A DNA stretch of 64,000 nt from Allorhizobium paknamense (GCF_030815125.1 NZ_JAUSWH010000015.1:62001-126000), one strand, 5' to 3'. Positions 1 through 8,683 are shown, numbered from the stretch's first letter. Notes: generated by a model not told the origin, from the letters alone. Numbers and translations are program-made.

Positions 1-147
1 CGAGCCACCTCTCTTGCGCCTTCAACCTTTATGGAGAGCTGGGTTATGAAGTGGTACTGGTGGCCTGCTGCCGGTTTCTTGGACACCGAGTTAAGGTGTT
101 TCCAATGAAACTGGAGCACTGATGCCGAATGAGCAGTTAATGTGCGC

Positions 148-357
148 TCAGCGCAATTTGCAGGTATTCAAACCCAACAAGGTGTAGGCGGGGCAAAAGC
201 GAATGACAGCAGTCAAAATCATGACGACACCGACGGCCGGTACAACGAATTGCCAGTTGCCCCAGGACGCCAGCCATGGGGTTACGAACGGCAGAGCCAC
301 CAGGCACAGACCTAGAATGACACGGACCGCGCGATCCACCGAACCAACATTTTTCAT
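148..357 (-). CDS. DUF2892 (YgaP-like) small inner-membrane protein
   Basis: This 69-residue protein has two hydrophobic helices (about residues 10-28 and 36-54) and ends in a Cys-containing tail (CPAYTLLG, NTCK). That is the pattern of the DUF2892 family, which is also found as the membrane part of YgaP-type rhodaneses. The start is supported by a GGGGAGG ribosome site 6-7 bases upstream. It is the last gene of a probable minus-strand unit with the peroxiredoxin and ArsR genes, which points to a role in sulfur or persulfide handling. The exact function is unknown, and the functional link rests on context. Confidence 0.8.
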   Translation of the reverse strand: MKNVGSVDRAVRVILGLCLVALPFVTPWLASWGNWQFVVPAVGVVMILTAVIRFCPAYTLLGLNTCKLR

Positions 358-453
358 TTTATCCTCCCCAACAGGTTTCCAAATTTGATGACATCATTCG
401 ACTGACACGTCTGCGATTCCACGGCCCTAGCGAGGCTGGCGCGAGTTCACGCC

Positions 454-885
454 TCAATCGGCCTTTTCCAGCCGTGCCCAACGCGCCATCTCGCCGACAA
501 AGCCTTCCGGGGCACCCGGCCTTTCTCCCGCAGGCAAAGTCCGAGCCTCGATTCGGGGAGAAGTTTGGTTGTCCCCGACATTGCAAAACACCCGCATCAG
601 CATCTCCATAACGGCTGCAACGCGATCATCGGCGATCGAGTAGTAGATTTGCCGCGATTCTCGCCGCGTCTGCACAACGCCGGCCTGACGCAGTTCACCA
701 AGCTGCTGCGATAGCGCCGGCTGCTTGAAATCCAGGTCTCCCTGGATCTCACCGACGGACCTCTCCTTCTGCGCGATATGGCAGAGCAGCATCAGGCGGC
801 TGGGCGTACTAAACAAGCGCATGAAGTCTGCAGCCTCGGCTGCCTTTTCCTGCATTGCTCCAAGTGAGGATTGGACGCCAATCAT
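454..885 (-). CDS. bigR: ArsR-family winged-helix repressor, BigR-like persulfide sensor
   Basis: This 143-residue ArsR/SmtB-type regulator has its winged helix around residues 20-90, with recognition-helix motif KQPALSQQLGELR. It lacks the metal-binding ELCVC motif. Instead it has two isolated cysteines, C35 (LLCHIA) and C101 (VFCNVG), 66 residues apart. That is the spacing of the redox pair in BigR, which forms a disulfide or polysulfide switch in response to H2S. The gene overlaps the peroxiredoxin stop by 4 bases, so the two are translationally coupled. It probably represses both divergent units through the inverted repeat at 1592-1630. The C-terminal tail after residue 105 is longer than usual. 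The BigR assignment is inferred from cysteine spacing and neighbours; the ArsR family assignment is clear. Confidence 0.85.
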   Translation of the reverse strand: MIGVQSSLGAMQEKAAEAADFMRLFSTPSRLMLLCHIAQKERSVGEIQGDLDFKQPALSQQLGELRQAGVVQTRRESRQIYYSIADDRVAAVMEMLMRVFCNVGDNQTSPRIEARTLPAGERPGAPEGFVGEMARWARLEKAD

Positions 886-1532
886 GCGCGGCGCTCCCGG
901 TAATACCAGGACTGACCTTCAGCCATCTGCTCCGCATCCTGCATCGAAGAAGCCGCTGGCTCGACGAGCGCATCGCCGGGATGCCAGCCTTCCGGCGTCA
1001 GGGCACATTCACGTTGCGATGTCTGCAGCGCTTCCACCAGCCGCAAAAGCTCTTCGACCGACCTCCCCACGTTCATCGGATACCAGACGATCGCTCGGAT
1101 AATACCTTCAGGGTCGATCACAAAAGTGGCACGAACCGTACCGCTGTTTTCAGAGGAAGCATCCAGCATCCCGTAAGCCTTCGCGATAACCATCGCTGAA
1201 TCCTCGATCAATGGAAAGCCGACCCGGACACCGAAGCTGCGCTCGATATCGCGCAGCCATGCGACGTGAGAGTAGAGGCTGTCGACGGACAGGCCGAGAA
1301 GATCACAGTTCAGCTTCGCAAATTGAGGGTGCGCCTTGGCCAGCGCGATGAACTCGCTCGTGCAGACTGACGTGAAGTCCGCGGGATGTGAGAAGAACAT
1401 CACCCACCGACCGCGATAATCGGACAGAGATACCTCTCCGCTTGTCGAGCGCGCCGAGAAGCCAGGGGCCTTGTCATTCAGGCGAAGCGCAACGGCTGCC
1501 TTAGCGGTGTCCACAGTCGTCATATCCATCAT
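882..1532 (-). CDS. 1-Cys (Prx6-type) peroxiredoxin
   Basis: This 216-residue AhpC/TSA-family peroxidase reduces peroxides with a peroxidatic cysteine, seen in the motif SHPADFTSVCTSEF around residue 57. The HPADFT-VC-TE signature and the long C-terminal dimerisation arm fit the 1-Cys Prx6 group rather than 2-Cys AhpC. It is the first gene of the minus-strand unit and reads away from the persulfide dioxygenase promoter. A role in removing peroxides or persulfides made during sulfide oxidation is plausible but inferred. The downstream ArsR gene overlaps its stop codon. Confidence 0.9.
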   Translation of the reverse strand: MMDMTTVDTAKAAVALRLNDKAPGFSARSTSGEVSLSDYRGRWVMFFSHPADFTSVCTSEFIALAKAHPQFAKLNCDLLGLSVDSLYSHVAWLRDIERSFGVRVGFPLIEDSAMVIAKAYGMLDASSENSGTVRATFVIDPEGIIRAIVWYPMNVGRSVEELLRLVEALQTSQRECALTPEGWHPGDALVEPAASSMQDAEQMAEGQSWYYRERRA

Positions 1533-1591
1533 TAGTCCTCATCGTTCCGGGAACACACTGCCTATACCCGGACCTCAGTTTCATAGCCATC

Positions 1592-1630
1592 AAAATACAT
1601 ACTTGCATTGTTAGTGTAAATATGTATTTT
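1592..1630. promoter_or_regulatory. Inverted-repeat operator between the divergent prx and blh units (probable BigR box)
   Basis: AAAATACATA (1592-1601) and TATGTATTTT (1621-1630) form a perfect 10-bp inverted repeat around a 19-bp AT-rich centre. It lies 23 bp upstream of the dioxygenase start and 60 bp from the peroxiredoxin start. The position and AT-rich dyad fit the operator of a dimeric ArsR protein controlling both directions. That BigR is the binder is an inference. Confidence 0.65.
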
Positions 1631-1653
1631 CAGATTATTGATAGGAGGCAATT

Positions 1654-2592
1654 ATGGCTCACACCAATCTCGACCCCCATCTCTCGCACGCGGCAGACAT
1701 CGTCCGCAGCGCGCTGGGCAACGCAGCGCTACGCCCCGTTGTGCGGTCATTCTTTGACCCTGCAACCTTCACAATCAGCCATGTGGTAAGGGATCCATCA
1801 TCTCATGCATGCGCCATTATCGACAGCGTCCTCGACTACGACCCGGCCTCCGGGAGAACGATGAACGCTTCCGCGCAGGCGCTGATTGATTACATAAAAT
1901 CTGAAAGTCTCGAAGTGCAGTGGCTTCTTGAGACCCATGCGCATGCCGACCATCTGTCGGCTGCGCCCTTCCTGCAAAAGGAAATCGGCGGTCAGCTCGC
2001 CATCGGACGCGAGATCATCCGCGTTCAGGAGGTGTTCGGTAAAATTTTCAACGCCGGCACGGAATTCCAGCGCGACGGCAGTCAGTTCGATCAGCTCTTC
2101 CAGGATGGCGACCGTTTCAAGATCGGCAATCTCGATGCAACGGTCCTGCATGTGCCGGGTCACACGCCGGCATGCCTTGCTTACGTCATCGGTGACGCCG
2201 TTTTTCCGGGTGACACCATGTTCATGCCGGATTACGGCACGGCGCGCTGCGACTTTCCGGGCGGTGATGCCCGCACGCTTTATCGATCGATCAAGCGCCT
2301 GACCCAGTTGCCGGACGAGGCGCGCATGTTCATGTGCCACGACTACAAGGCACCGGGCCGCGACGAATATGTCTGGGAAACGACCGTCGGCGCAGAGCGC
2401 ACCAGCAATGTGCATGTTCATGATGGCGTCAGCGAGGATGAATTCGTGGCGATGCGCAACGCCCGCGATGCAACGCTTTCGATGCCGAAACTGATCCTGC
2501 CGTCGGTTCAGGTGAACATGCGTGGCGGACAGATGCCACCGGCCGAAGACAACGGCGTCCAGTACCTGAAAATCCCTGTAAACGCGCTCTAG
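1654..2592 (+). CDS. blh: ETHE1/Blh-type persulfide dioxygenase (MBL fold)
   Basis: This 312-residue metallo-beta-lactamase-fold enzyme shows the motif H95-A-H97-A-D99-H100 (THAHADHLSAAP), then VPGHTPAC and FPGDTMFMPDYGTARCDFPGG. These are the iron ligands and the signature of persulfide dioxygenases. The family oxidises glutathione persulfide to sulfite with O2. Here it would remove the persulfide made by the downstream sulfide:quinone oxidoreductase. Ribosome site AGGAGG lies just upstream of the ATG. It heads an operon of five genes with short spacers (15 bp to yeeE). Classical Agrobacterium and Xylella Blh proteins carry an N-terminal DUF442 domain. This one does not; that domain is fused to SQR instead. 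Confidence 0.93.
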   Translation: MAHTNLDPHLSHAADIVRSALGNAALRPVVRSFFDPATFTISHVVRDPSSHACAIIDSVLDYDPASGRTMNASAQALIDYIKSESLEVQWLLETHAHADHLSAAPFLQKEIGGQLAIGREIIRVQEVFGKIFNAGTEFQRDGSQFDQLFQDGDRFKIGNLDATVLHVPGHTPACLAYVIGDAVFPGDTMFMPDYGTARCDFPGGDARTLYRSIKRLTQLPDEARMFMCHDYKAPGRDEYVWETTVGAERTSNVHVHDGVSEDEFVAMRNARDATLSMPKLILPSVQVNMRGGQMPPAEDNGVQYLKIPVNAL

Positions 2593-2607
2593 GAAATTGG
2601 CTCTGCC

Positions 2608-3039
2608 ATGTCAAACCTCAGCTTTGTCTGGCCGCTTTCGGGCGGCCTCCTGATCGGTCTTTCGGCAGCACTGTACTTGCTGCTGAATGGCCGCATCGCC
2701 GGGATCTCCGGATTGACCGCCTCTGCCTTCGGCTGGACGGGCACTGGGATAAGCCCGCTTGGCCTTGGCTTCCTCGGCGGCATTCTGGCAGGCGCCGCAG
2801 TTGCATTTGCGTGGATCCGCCACGCTGACCTTTCGATCACATCGTCTCCCGCCCTTCTTATCATCGGCGGACTGCTCGTCGGTTTTGGGACCCGCCTTGG
2901 ATCGGGATGCACGAGCGGCCATGGCGTCTGCGGTCTTGCCCGGCTGTCGCCCCGCTCCATGGTTGCGACGGTCACATTCATGATCGTCGCGGCGGTCACG
3001 ATCTTCATCGTCCGCCATCTGGCCGGAGGCTTGTCATGA
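2608..3039 (+). CDS. YeeE/YedE-family sulfur transporter, first half
   Basis: This 143-residue membrane protein has about four helices and the family motif GFGTRLGSGCTSGHGVCGLARLSPRS around residues 91-115, with the cysteines thought to relay thiosulfate or sulfide in YeeE/TsuA. It is half the length of single-chain YeeE and is followed, with a 4-base ATGA overlap, by the complementary half. The pair probably forms one transporter (PmpA/PmpB-like). Placement between persulfide dioxygenase and SQR suggests movement of a sulfur species across the inner membrane. The substrate is unknown. Confidence 0.9.
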   Translation: MSNLSFVWPLSGGLLIGLSAALYLLLNGRIAGISGLTASAFGWTGTGISPLGLGFLGGILAGAAVAFAWIRHADLSITSSPALLIIGGLLVGFGTRLGSGCTSGHGVCGLARLSPRSMVATVTFMIVAAVTIFIVRHLAGGLS

Positions 3040-3476
3040 CATATCGCGTTCTCGCGTCCATTCTCTGCGGTCTGCTGTTCGGTGCGGGACTGGTCATCTC
3101 CGACATGGTCAATCCCGGGCGCGTGCTTGCCTTCCTCGACATCACTGGTGCCTGGGACCCCTCGCTTGCCTTCGTCATGGGCGGGGCGCTTATTCCGTCT
3201 TCCATTGCCTACGCGATCAAGCGCCGCCGCAGCCGCCCTGTCCTGGAAAGCCAGTTTCACGTCCCCGAGAACCGAACAATCGATGGCTCACTTTTGGGTG
3301 GGGCTACCCTGTTCGGTCTCGGCTGGGGTCTGGTCGGCCTCTGCCCCGGCCCCGCCATCGCATCGCTGGTAACGGGCCGCTGGGAGGCGGTCCTATTCGC
3401 AGCGGCCATGCTCGCCGGCATGTTTGCCCATCGCATCGTCACTTCGCCGCGCAATGCCCCGCGCACCGCTTACTGA
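3036..3476 (+). CDS. YeeE/YedE-family sulfur transporter, second half (DUF6691 type)
   Basis: I take the start at 3036 (ATG overlapping the upstream TGA) rather than the longer open frame. This gives 146 residues beginning MTYRVLASILCGLLFGAGL. It has four to five membrane helices and motifs GAGLVISDMVNPGRVLAFLD and GLGWGLVGLCPGPA, which carry the second conserved cysteine. This pattern is typical of the C-terminal half of split YeeE/YedE transporters. Coupling with the first half is clear from the overlap. It ends 14 bp before the SQR fusion gene. Confidence 0.9.
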   Translation: MTYRVLASILCGLLFGAGLVISDMVNPGRVLAFLDITGAWDPSLAFVMGGALIPSSIAYAIKRRRSRPVLESQFHVPENRTIDGSLLGGATLFGLGWGLVGLCPGPAIASLVTGRWEAVLFAAAMLAGMFAHRIVTSPRNAPRTAY

Positions 3477-3490
3477 GGAGGAGCTTTCTC

Positions 3491-5182
3491 ATGGATATCC
3501 GCAAGATCAACGACAGCATCAGCGTTTCGCCCCAGATCAAGCTTGAGGAAGCCCATGAGCTGACGCAGCTTGGCTTCAAGTCCATCATATCGAACCGGCC
3601 TGATGGCGAGGAGAGTGGCCAGCCGACCGCAGACATGATGTGTTTGGCCGCCGAAGCTGCCGGTCTTGAGTTTCGCCACATCCCGGTCGTCGCGTCCGAT
3701 ATCGGTGATCGCGACATCGCACTTTTTGACGAAGCCATGAAGGACCTGCCCAAGCCCATCCTCGCCTTCTGTCGATCCGGCACCCGCGCTGCGACGCTCT
3801 GGGCACTCTCACAGGCGCCTTCTATTGGCGAAGACACAGTCCTTTCCGCAGCAAAGTCTGCCGGTTACGACTTATCGCAGCTTCGGCCCCGTCTGTCTTC
3901 GACGTCCAATACCGAGAATATGAGCGCGAAAGACGCAAAGTCTTCGACAGCCTGTGACGTTCTAATCGTCGGCGCTGGTGCTGCAGGTATCGCGACAGCG
4001 GCCAGCCTCTTGAAGCGTCGAAAGTGCCTTAGCATCGTCCTTGTCGATCCCTCTGAGCGTCATGCTTACCAGCCCGGCTGGACCATGGTCGGCGGCGGGA
4101 TCTTCAAGCCCGAGGATACGGTCAGGCCAATGCGTGATCTCATTCCGGATGGAGTCAAGTGGGAAAAGGCTTCGGTCGCCGCATTCGAACCGGATCATGA
4201 TCGTGTCGTTCTGTCCGACGGTCGTCGCATCAGCTATCGCATGCTGGTTGCCGCTCCTGGAATCAAACTGAATTGGTCAGCCATAGAGGGCCTGGAAGAA
4301 ACGCTCGGGCGAAATGGCGTCACCTCCAACTATCACTACGATACCGCGCCGTATACCTGGTCTCTGGTCCAGAACCTTAAAGGCGGTCGCGCCCTCTTCA
4401 CCCAACCGCCCATGCCGATCAAATGCGCCGGGGCTCCGCAAAAAGCGATGTATCTGTCGGGCGATCACTGGTTTCGACAGGGCCGGATCAACGATATATC
4501 GATCCAGTTCCACAATGCCGGACCGGTTCTGTTCGGTGTGAAGGACTACGTGCCGGCGCTGATGGAGTATGTAAAAAAGTATCGCGCCAACCTGAATTTC
4601 GGATCGAAGCTGCTTGCGGTTGATGGGACGCGTAAGGAAGCTCGGTTTGCCAACACGGCTGCCGACGGCACTGTCACCGAAGAGACGGTCGGGTTCGACA
4701 TGATTCATGTCTGCCCGCCGCAGGTCGCTCCCGACTTTGTCCGCGACAGTCCGCTCGCCAACCAGGCCGGCTGGATCGAGGTCGACGAGGCAAGCCTGCA
4801 GCACAAGCGCTATCCGAATGTGTTCTCGCTTGGAGACGCGGCCGGCACATCGAATGCCAAAACGGCGGCAGCAGCCCGCAAGCAGGCGCCAATCATTGCG
4901 GAAAATGTCTTGGCCGTGCTTGATGGGAAGTCTATGCCCGCCGCTTATGACGGGTATGGGTCATGCCCACTGACGGTCGAGCGCGGCAAAATCGTGCTCG
5001 CCGAATTTGGCTATGGCGGCAAGCTGCTTCCTACGTTCCCGACCTGGATTATCGACGGCACCAAGCCATCGAGCCTTGCCTGGTATCTGAAGGCCGAAGC
5101 GCTGCCGCCGATTTACTGGCACGGCATGCTGAAGGGTCGCGAGTGGCTTGTCAGTCCGGACCTCAAGAAGACAGCCGCCTAA
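3491..5182 (+). CDS. DUF442 phosphatase-like domain fused to sulfide:quinone oxidoreductase
   Basis: This 563-residue fusion has at residues 1-110 a DUF442/TIGR01244 phosphatase-like domain with a C-x5-R loop (C94 in FCRSGTRAA). After a linker, residues 155-563 form an FAD-dependent SQR: dinucleotide motif VGAGAAG (161-166), HAYQPGWTMVGGG, and two cysteines C312 (IKCAGAPQK) and C408 (HVCPPQ) matching the SQR redox pair. A late FSLGDAAG motif contacts FAD. SQR oxidises sulfide to persulfide and passes electrons to quinone at the inner membrane. The DUF442 part may act as a sulfur transferase in the same pathway. A ribosome site (GAGGAGGAG) precedes the start. The fusion differs from DUF442-Blh fusions in related bacteria. 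Confidence 0.93.
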   Translation: MDIRKINDSISVSPQIKLEEAHELTQLGFKSIISNRPDGEESGQPTADMMCLAAEAAGLEFRHIPVVASDIGDRDIALFDEAMKDLPKPILAFCRSGTRAATLWALSQAPSIGEDTVLSAAKSAGYDLSQLRPRLSSTSNTENMSAKDAKSSTACDVLIVGAGAAGIATAASLLKRRKCLSIVLVDPSERHAYQPGWTMVGGGIFKPEDTVRPMRDLIPDGVKWEKASVAAFEPDHDRVVLSDGRRISYRMLVAAPGIKLNWSAIEGLEETLGRNGVTSNYHYDTAPYTWSLVQNLKGGRALFTQPPMPIKCAGAPQKAMYLSGDHWFRQGRINDISIQFHNAGPVLFGVKDYVPALMEYVKKYRANLNFGSKLLAVDGTRKEARFANTAADGTVTEETVGFDMIHVCPPQVAPDFVRDSPLANQAGWIEVDEASLQHKRYPNVFSLGDAAGTSNAKTAAAARKQAPIIAENVLAVLDGKSMPAAYDGYGSCPLTVERGKIVLAEFGYGGKLLPTFPTWIIDGTKPSSLAWYLKAEALPPIYWHGMLKGREWLVSPDLKKTAA

Positions 5183-5194
5183 GGACCCTGGACA

Positions 5195-5992
5195 ATGAAC
5201 ATGATGCTTGATCCGCTGCAATACGGTCTTGGCGCGGTCTCAGGGGGACTGGTCGGCTTTACACTTGGCCTGTTTGGTGGCGGCGGCTCGATCCTGGCCG
5301 TGCCGCTTATGGTCTACGTTGTTGGCGTCCCGAGCGCACATATGGCAATCGGCACGAGTGCCTTTGCCGTTGCCGCGAACGCCTTCACCAACCTTCTCGG
5401 CCATGCCCGTCTCGGTAACGTCAAATGGCGCTGCGCCGGTATTTACAGTGTGACGGGTATCATCGGCGCTTTCATCGGCTCGACGTTCGGCAAGATGGTC
5501 GACGGCCAGAAACTGCTGATCCTGTTTGCGTTGCTGATGCTGGTCGTCGGCGTCCTGATGTTTCGCAAGCGCGGCGCACAAGGCAATCCGGGTGCCCAAT
5601 GCTCGCGCGAGAACGTCCACAAGGTTGCCGGCTTCGGCGGCCTTACAGGCATCTTCTCCGGATTCTTTGGCATTGGCGGCGGGTTTCTGATCGTGCCTGG
5701 CCTGATTGCCTCGACGAATATGCCGATCCTCTATGCGATCGGCTCGTCGCTCGTTGCAGTCACTGCCTTCGGCCTGACAACCGCACTGAACTATGCGTTC
5801 TCCGGTTATGTTGACTGGCTGCTGGCAGCTATCTTTATCACCGGTGGTATCTTCGGAGGTTTTGCCGGGTCATACCTTGCAAAGGGCCTCTCGGCGAAAA
5901 AAGGGACGCTCAACAGCCTCTTTGCCACACTGATTTTTGTTGTCGCGGCTTACATGCTTTATAAGAGCATTGGCCCGGCGATGCACGCCTGA
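5195..5992 (+). CDS. TauE/SafE-family sulfite/organosulfur exporter
   Basis: This 265-residue inner-membrane protein has about eight helices and two internal repeats marked by GLFGGGGSILAVPLMVYVVG near the N terminus and GFFGIGGGFLIVPGLI in the middle. That is the TauE/SafE (TSUP) signature. Members export sulfite, sulfonates or related anions. As the last sulfide-operon gene it most likely removes sulfite, the end product of the persulfide dioxygenase. It starts 12 bp after the SQR gene and ends 21 bp before cioA. The substrate is inferred from neighbours. Confidence 0.9.
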   Translation: MNMMLDPLQYGLGAVSGGLVGFTLGLFGGGGSILAVPLMVYVVGVPSAHMAIGTSAFAVAANAFTNLLGHARLGNVKWRCAGIYSVTGIIGAFIGSTFGKMVDGQKLLILFALLMLVVGVLMFRKRGAQGNPGAQCSRENVHKVAGFGGLTGIFSGFFGIGGGFLIVPGLIASTNMPILYAIGSSLVAVTAFGLTTALNYAFSGYVDWLLAAIFITGGIFGGFAGSYLAKGLSAKKGTLNSLFATLIFVVAAYMLYKSIGPAMHA

Positions 5993-6013
5993 CGCTCATA
6001 TGTTGGAGTTTCC

Positions 6014-7417
6014 ATGTTCGAGCATTTCGACGCGGTCGTCCTTGCCCGCATTCAGTTCGCCTTCACGGTTTCAGCTCATATCATTTTTCCAGCATTCTCG
6101 ATCGGCACGGCGAGCTACCTGTTTGTGCTCGAAGCCCTGTATTTGAAGACCAGGCGCGAGGTCTATCTCGAGCTTTTCAATTTCTGGAAAACGATATTTG
6201 CCGTCGCCTTCGGCATGGGCGTCGTCTCTGGCATTGTCATGTCCTACCAGTTTGGCACCAACTGGGCTGTGTTTTCCGACAAGGCGGGCCCAGTCATCGG
6301 CCCGCTGATGGGTTACGAGGTCCTGACGGCTTTCTTCCTGGAGGCAGGTTTCCTTGGCGTCATGCTGTTCGGGCGGGAACGAGTCGGTCCGGGCCTACAT
6401 TTTTTCGCCACCAGCATGGTCGCCCTCGGTACGCTGATTTCTGCGACCTGGATTCTTGCCGTGAATTCCTGGATGCAGACTCCGGCCGGCTTCGGCATGA
6501 ACGACAAGGGGCAGTTCATTCCGGTCGATTGGTGGGCGGTGATCTTCAATTCGTCTTTCCCGTATCGTCTCGTCCACATGGTTCTCGCTGCATACCTCAC
6601 CACGGCCTTTGTGGTGGGCGCAGTCGGCGCATGGCATCTGCTACGGCGCACCGCGCCTCTGCGCGCCTATACGATGTTCTCAATGGCCATGTGGATGGCC
6701 GCCATCGTTGCACCGATCCAGATCTTGGCTGGAGATGCACACGGGCTCAACACGCTCGAGCATCAACCTGCCAAAGTCATGGCAATGGAAGGGCATTTCG
6801 AGAGCCATCCAGATGGTGCTCCCCTTATTCTGTTCGGCTTGCCCAATCAGGCGGAGAAGCGCGTCGATTATGCGATCGAGATTCCAAAGCTATCCAGCCT
6901 CATTCTCAAGCATGGTCTGAACGAGTCGCTAGCCGGCCTTGATACGATTCCAGACGATAAGGAGCCGCCGGTTGCGATCGTCTTCTGGTCGTTCCGAATT
7001 ATGGTCGCGATTGGCTTCGCGATGCTGGGCATCGGCGTCTGGTCGTTGTTCTGTCGCTACCGCGGGACATTGAACTCGAATATTTGGCTACAGAGGGCGG
7101 CGGTCGCCATGGGCCCCGCAGGCTTCGCCGCTGTCTTGGCCGGTTGGGTCACCACGGAAGTCGGCCGGCAGCCTTACACGATCTATGGCCATCTGCTGAC
7201 GTCTCAGTCGCACTCGCCGATTGCAGCTCCCGCAGTTGCAACGTCACTTATCGCCTTCGTTATCGTCTATTTCTTCGTGTTCGGAGCAGGCACCTTCTAT
7301 ATCCTCCGGCTGATGGCGCGCCTGCCGCGCGACCCCACACCGGAACTGCAGGAAGGGCCGATCCGAACACAAGGGATTACACCGGGTCCAGCACAAGGAG
7401 GCTCCCATGCCCATTGA
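6014..7417 (+). CDS. cioA: Cytochrome bd-type quinol oxidase subunit I (CIO type)
   Basis: This 467-residue CydA-family subunit has a haem-ligand histidine at H22 (TVSAHIIFPAFS), a second around residue 190 (YRLVHMVLAAYL) and a short quinol-binding loop (QPAKVMAMEGHFES). The motif EVGRQPYTIYG lies near residue 380. The short Q-loop and overall length fit the cyanide-insensitive oxidase group. Bd oxidases keep working when sulfide blocks haem-copper oxidases, so placement right after SQR and TauE suggests a quinol sink for sulfide oxidation. cioB overlaps its last 11 bases. Confidence 0.95.
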   Translation: MFEHFDAVVLARIQFAFTVSAHIIFPAFSIGTASYLFVLEALYLKTRREVYLELFNFWKTIFAVAFGMGVVSGIVMSYQFGTNWAVFSDKAGPVIGPLMGYEVLTAFFLEAGFLGVMLFGRERVGPGLHFFATSMVALGTLISATWILAVNSWMQTPAGFGMNDKGQFIPVDWWAVIFNSSFPYRLVHMVLAAYLTTAFVVGAVGAWHLLRRTAPLRAYTMFSMAMWMAAIVAPIQILAGDAHGLNTLEHQPAKVMAMEGHFESHPDGAPLILFGLPNQAEKRVDYAIEIPKLSSLILKHGLNESLAGLDTIPDDKEPPVAIVFWSFRIMVAIGFAMLGIGVWSLFCRYRGTLNSNIWLQRAAVAMGPAGFAAVLAGWVTTEVGRQPYTIYGHLLTSQSHSPIAAPAVATSLIAFVIVYFFVFGAGTFYILRLMARLPRDPTPELQEGPIRTQGITPGPAQGGSHAH

Positions 7418-8411
7418 TCTCGCCTTCGTCTGGGCTGCCATCATCGCCTTCGCTGTGCTGGCCTATGTCGTCATGGATGGCTTTGATCTTGGCGTCGGCA
7501 TTCTGTTTCCGTTCTTTCCCGACAAGAAGGATCGCGACGTGATGATGAATTCCGTCGCGCCTGTCTGGGATGGAAATGAGACATGGCTGGTACTCGGCGG
7601 CGGTGGCCTGCTCGCGGTCTTTCCCCTCGCCTACGCGACCATCCTTCCGGCGCTTTACATGCCGCTGATCGCTATGCTGCTTGGACTGATCTTCCGGGGC
7701 GTTGCGTTCGAGTATCGCTGGCGCACGAAGCGATGGGAGCGGGTGTGGGATGTCGCTTTTGCAGGCGGTTCGCTTGTTGCCGGCTTCTGCCAGGGGGTCG
7801 CACTCGGAGCGCTCGTTCAGGGAATTACCGTTGTGGACCGCGCCTATGCTGGTGGCTGGTGGGACTGGCTGACGCCGTTCTCGGTTGCGACTGGTGTTGC
7901 GCTTGTCATTGGCTATAGCCTCCTAGGCACGACCTGGCTCGTCATGAAGACGGAAGGCGATTTGGCTAGCCGCGCGAAAAAGCTGGCTTTGCCGCTCGGC
8001 ATTGCAACCGTTGGAGCCATGGGGATCTTCAGCCTATGGACGCCTTGGCTGCGGCCGCTCTACCTCGACCGCTGGTTTGGCTTCCCCACGATGATCTTCA
8101 GTGTCATCGTCCCGGTTCTGGTCCTCGGTTGCCTTTATCTGATCGTCAAGGGGCTGAAGTCCGGCAGGGACGCACAGCCATTCCTGGCATCGCTCGGTCT
8201 GTTCATGCTGGGCTACGCTGGCATCGGGATCAGCTTCTATCCGTACATTGTGCCCACCTCACTGACGATCTGGGATGCCGCTGCACCGCCGGAAAGCTTG
8301 TCTTTCTTACTTGTCGGAGCTCTGGTGCTCGTGCCGATTATTCTAGCCTATACCGCATATGCTTACTGGGTGTTCCGCGGCAAAGTCCGCCACGAAGAGG
8401 GATATCACTGA
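7407..8411 (+). CDS. cioB: Cytochrome bd-type quinol oxidase subunit II
   Basis: This 334-residue CydB-family membrane protein has about nine helices and family motifs MDGFDLGVGILFPF, WDGNETWLVLGGGGLLAVFP and FRGVAFEYR. It pairs with subunit I to form the oxidase core. The start overlaps the end of cioA and has an AGGAGG site. The small subunit gene starts at its last base. Confidence 0.95.
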   Translation: MPIDLAFVWAAIIAFAVLAYVVMDGFDLGVGILFPFFPDKKDRDVMMNSVAPVWDGNETWLVLGGGGLLAVFPLAYATILPALYMPLIAMLLGLIFRGVAFEYRWRTKRWERVWDVAFAGGSLVAGFCQGVALGALVQGITVVDRAYAGGWWDWLTPFSVATGVALVIGYSLLGTTWLVMKTEGDLASRAKKLALPLGIATVGAMGIFSLWTPWLRPLYLDRWFGFPTMIFSVIVPVLVLGCLYLIVKGLKSGRDAQPFLASLGLFMLGYAGIGISFYPYIVPTSLTIWDAAAPPESLSFLLVGALVLVPIILAYTAYAYWVFRGKVRHEEGYH

Positions 8412-8530
8412 TGACGCATGGAGCAGCTTGGGTAAAACGCATCGGCTGGTTCGTTTTCCTTTGGATTGCCGGCGTTGGTGTGACCCTTACGATCGCGTTC
8501 GGCATCCGCCTTTGGCTTTCAGCCAGCTAA
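8411..8530 (+). CDS. DUF2474 small subunit of cytochrome bd oxidase (CydX-like)
   Basis: This 39-residue protein starts MTHGAAWVKRIGWFVFLWI and consists mainly of one membrane helix (about residues 12-35). Tiny single-helix DUF2474 proteins sit after cioB/cydB and are thought to stabilise the oxidase, as CydX does. The ATG overlaps the cioB stop codon, so translation is coupled. It completes the operon; the next gene lies on the opposite strand. Confidence 0.82.
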   Translation: MTHGAAWVKRIGWFVFLWIAGVGVTLTIAFGIRLWLSAS

Positions 8531-8683
8531 CCACATGACGACTACTTTCTTTTTAAATACAGTCAAACATCGTGCCTCCTGATCGATGCATCTACAAGGA
8601 AACAAGACCCTAAGCTCTTGAAGGGATTCGAACACTCCGCGCCAAATTAATCGACCACCGCCGCTGGTAAGTGCTTGTTTTAG

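Noticed and set aside
1..147. Possible insertion sequence end: an open frame 1-108 and GGACACC/GGTGTTTCC inverted arms
   Set aside because: The arms resemble IS3-type ends only loosely, no transposase is present on the adjacent side, and the window cuts the context. Not enough to call a mobile element.
8610..8645. AAGGGATTCGAACACT looks like the T-loop of a tRNA on the minus strand, which could be an attachment site
   Set aside because: The flanking bases do not form a T stem or acceptor stem, and no second copy was found. Probably chance similarity.
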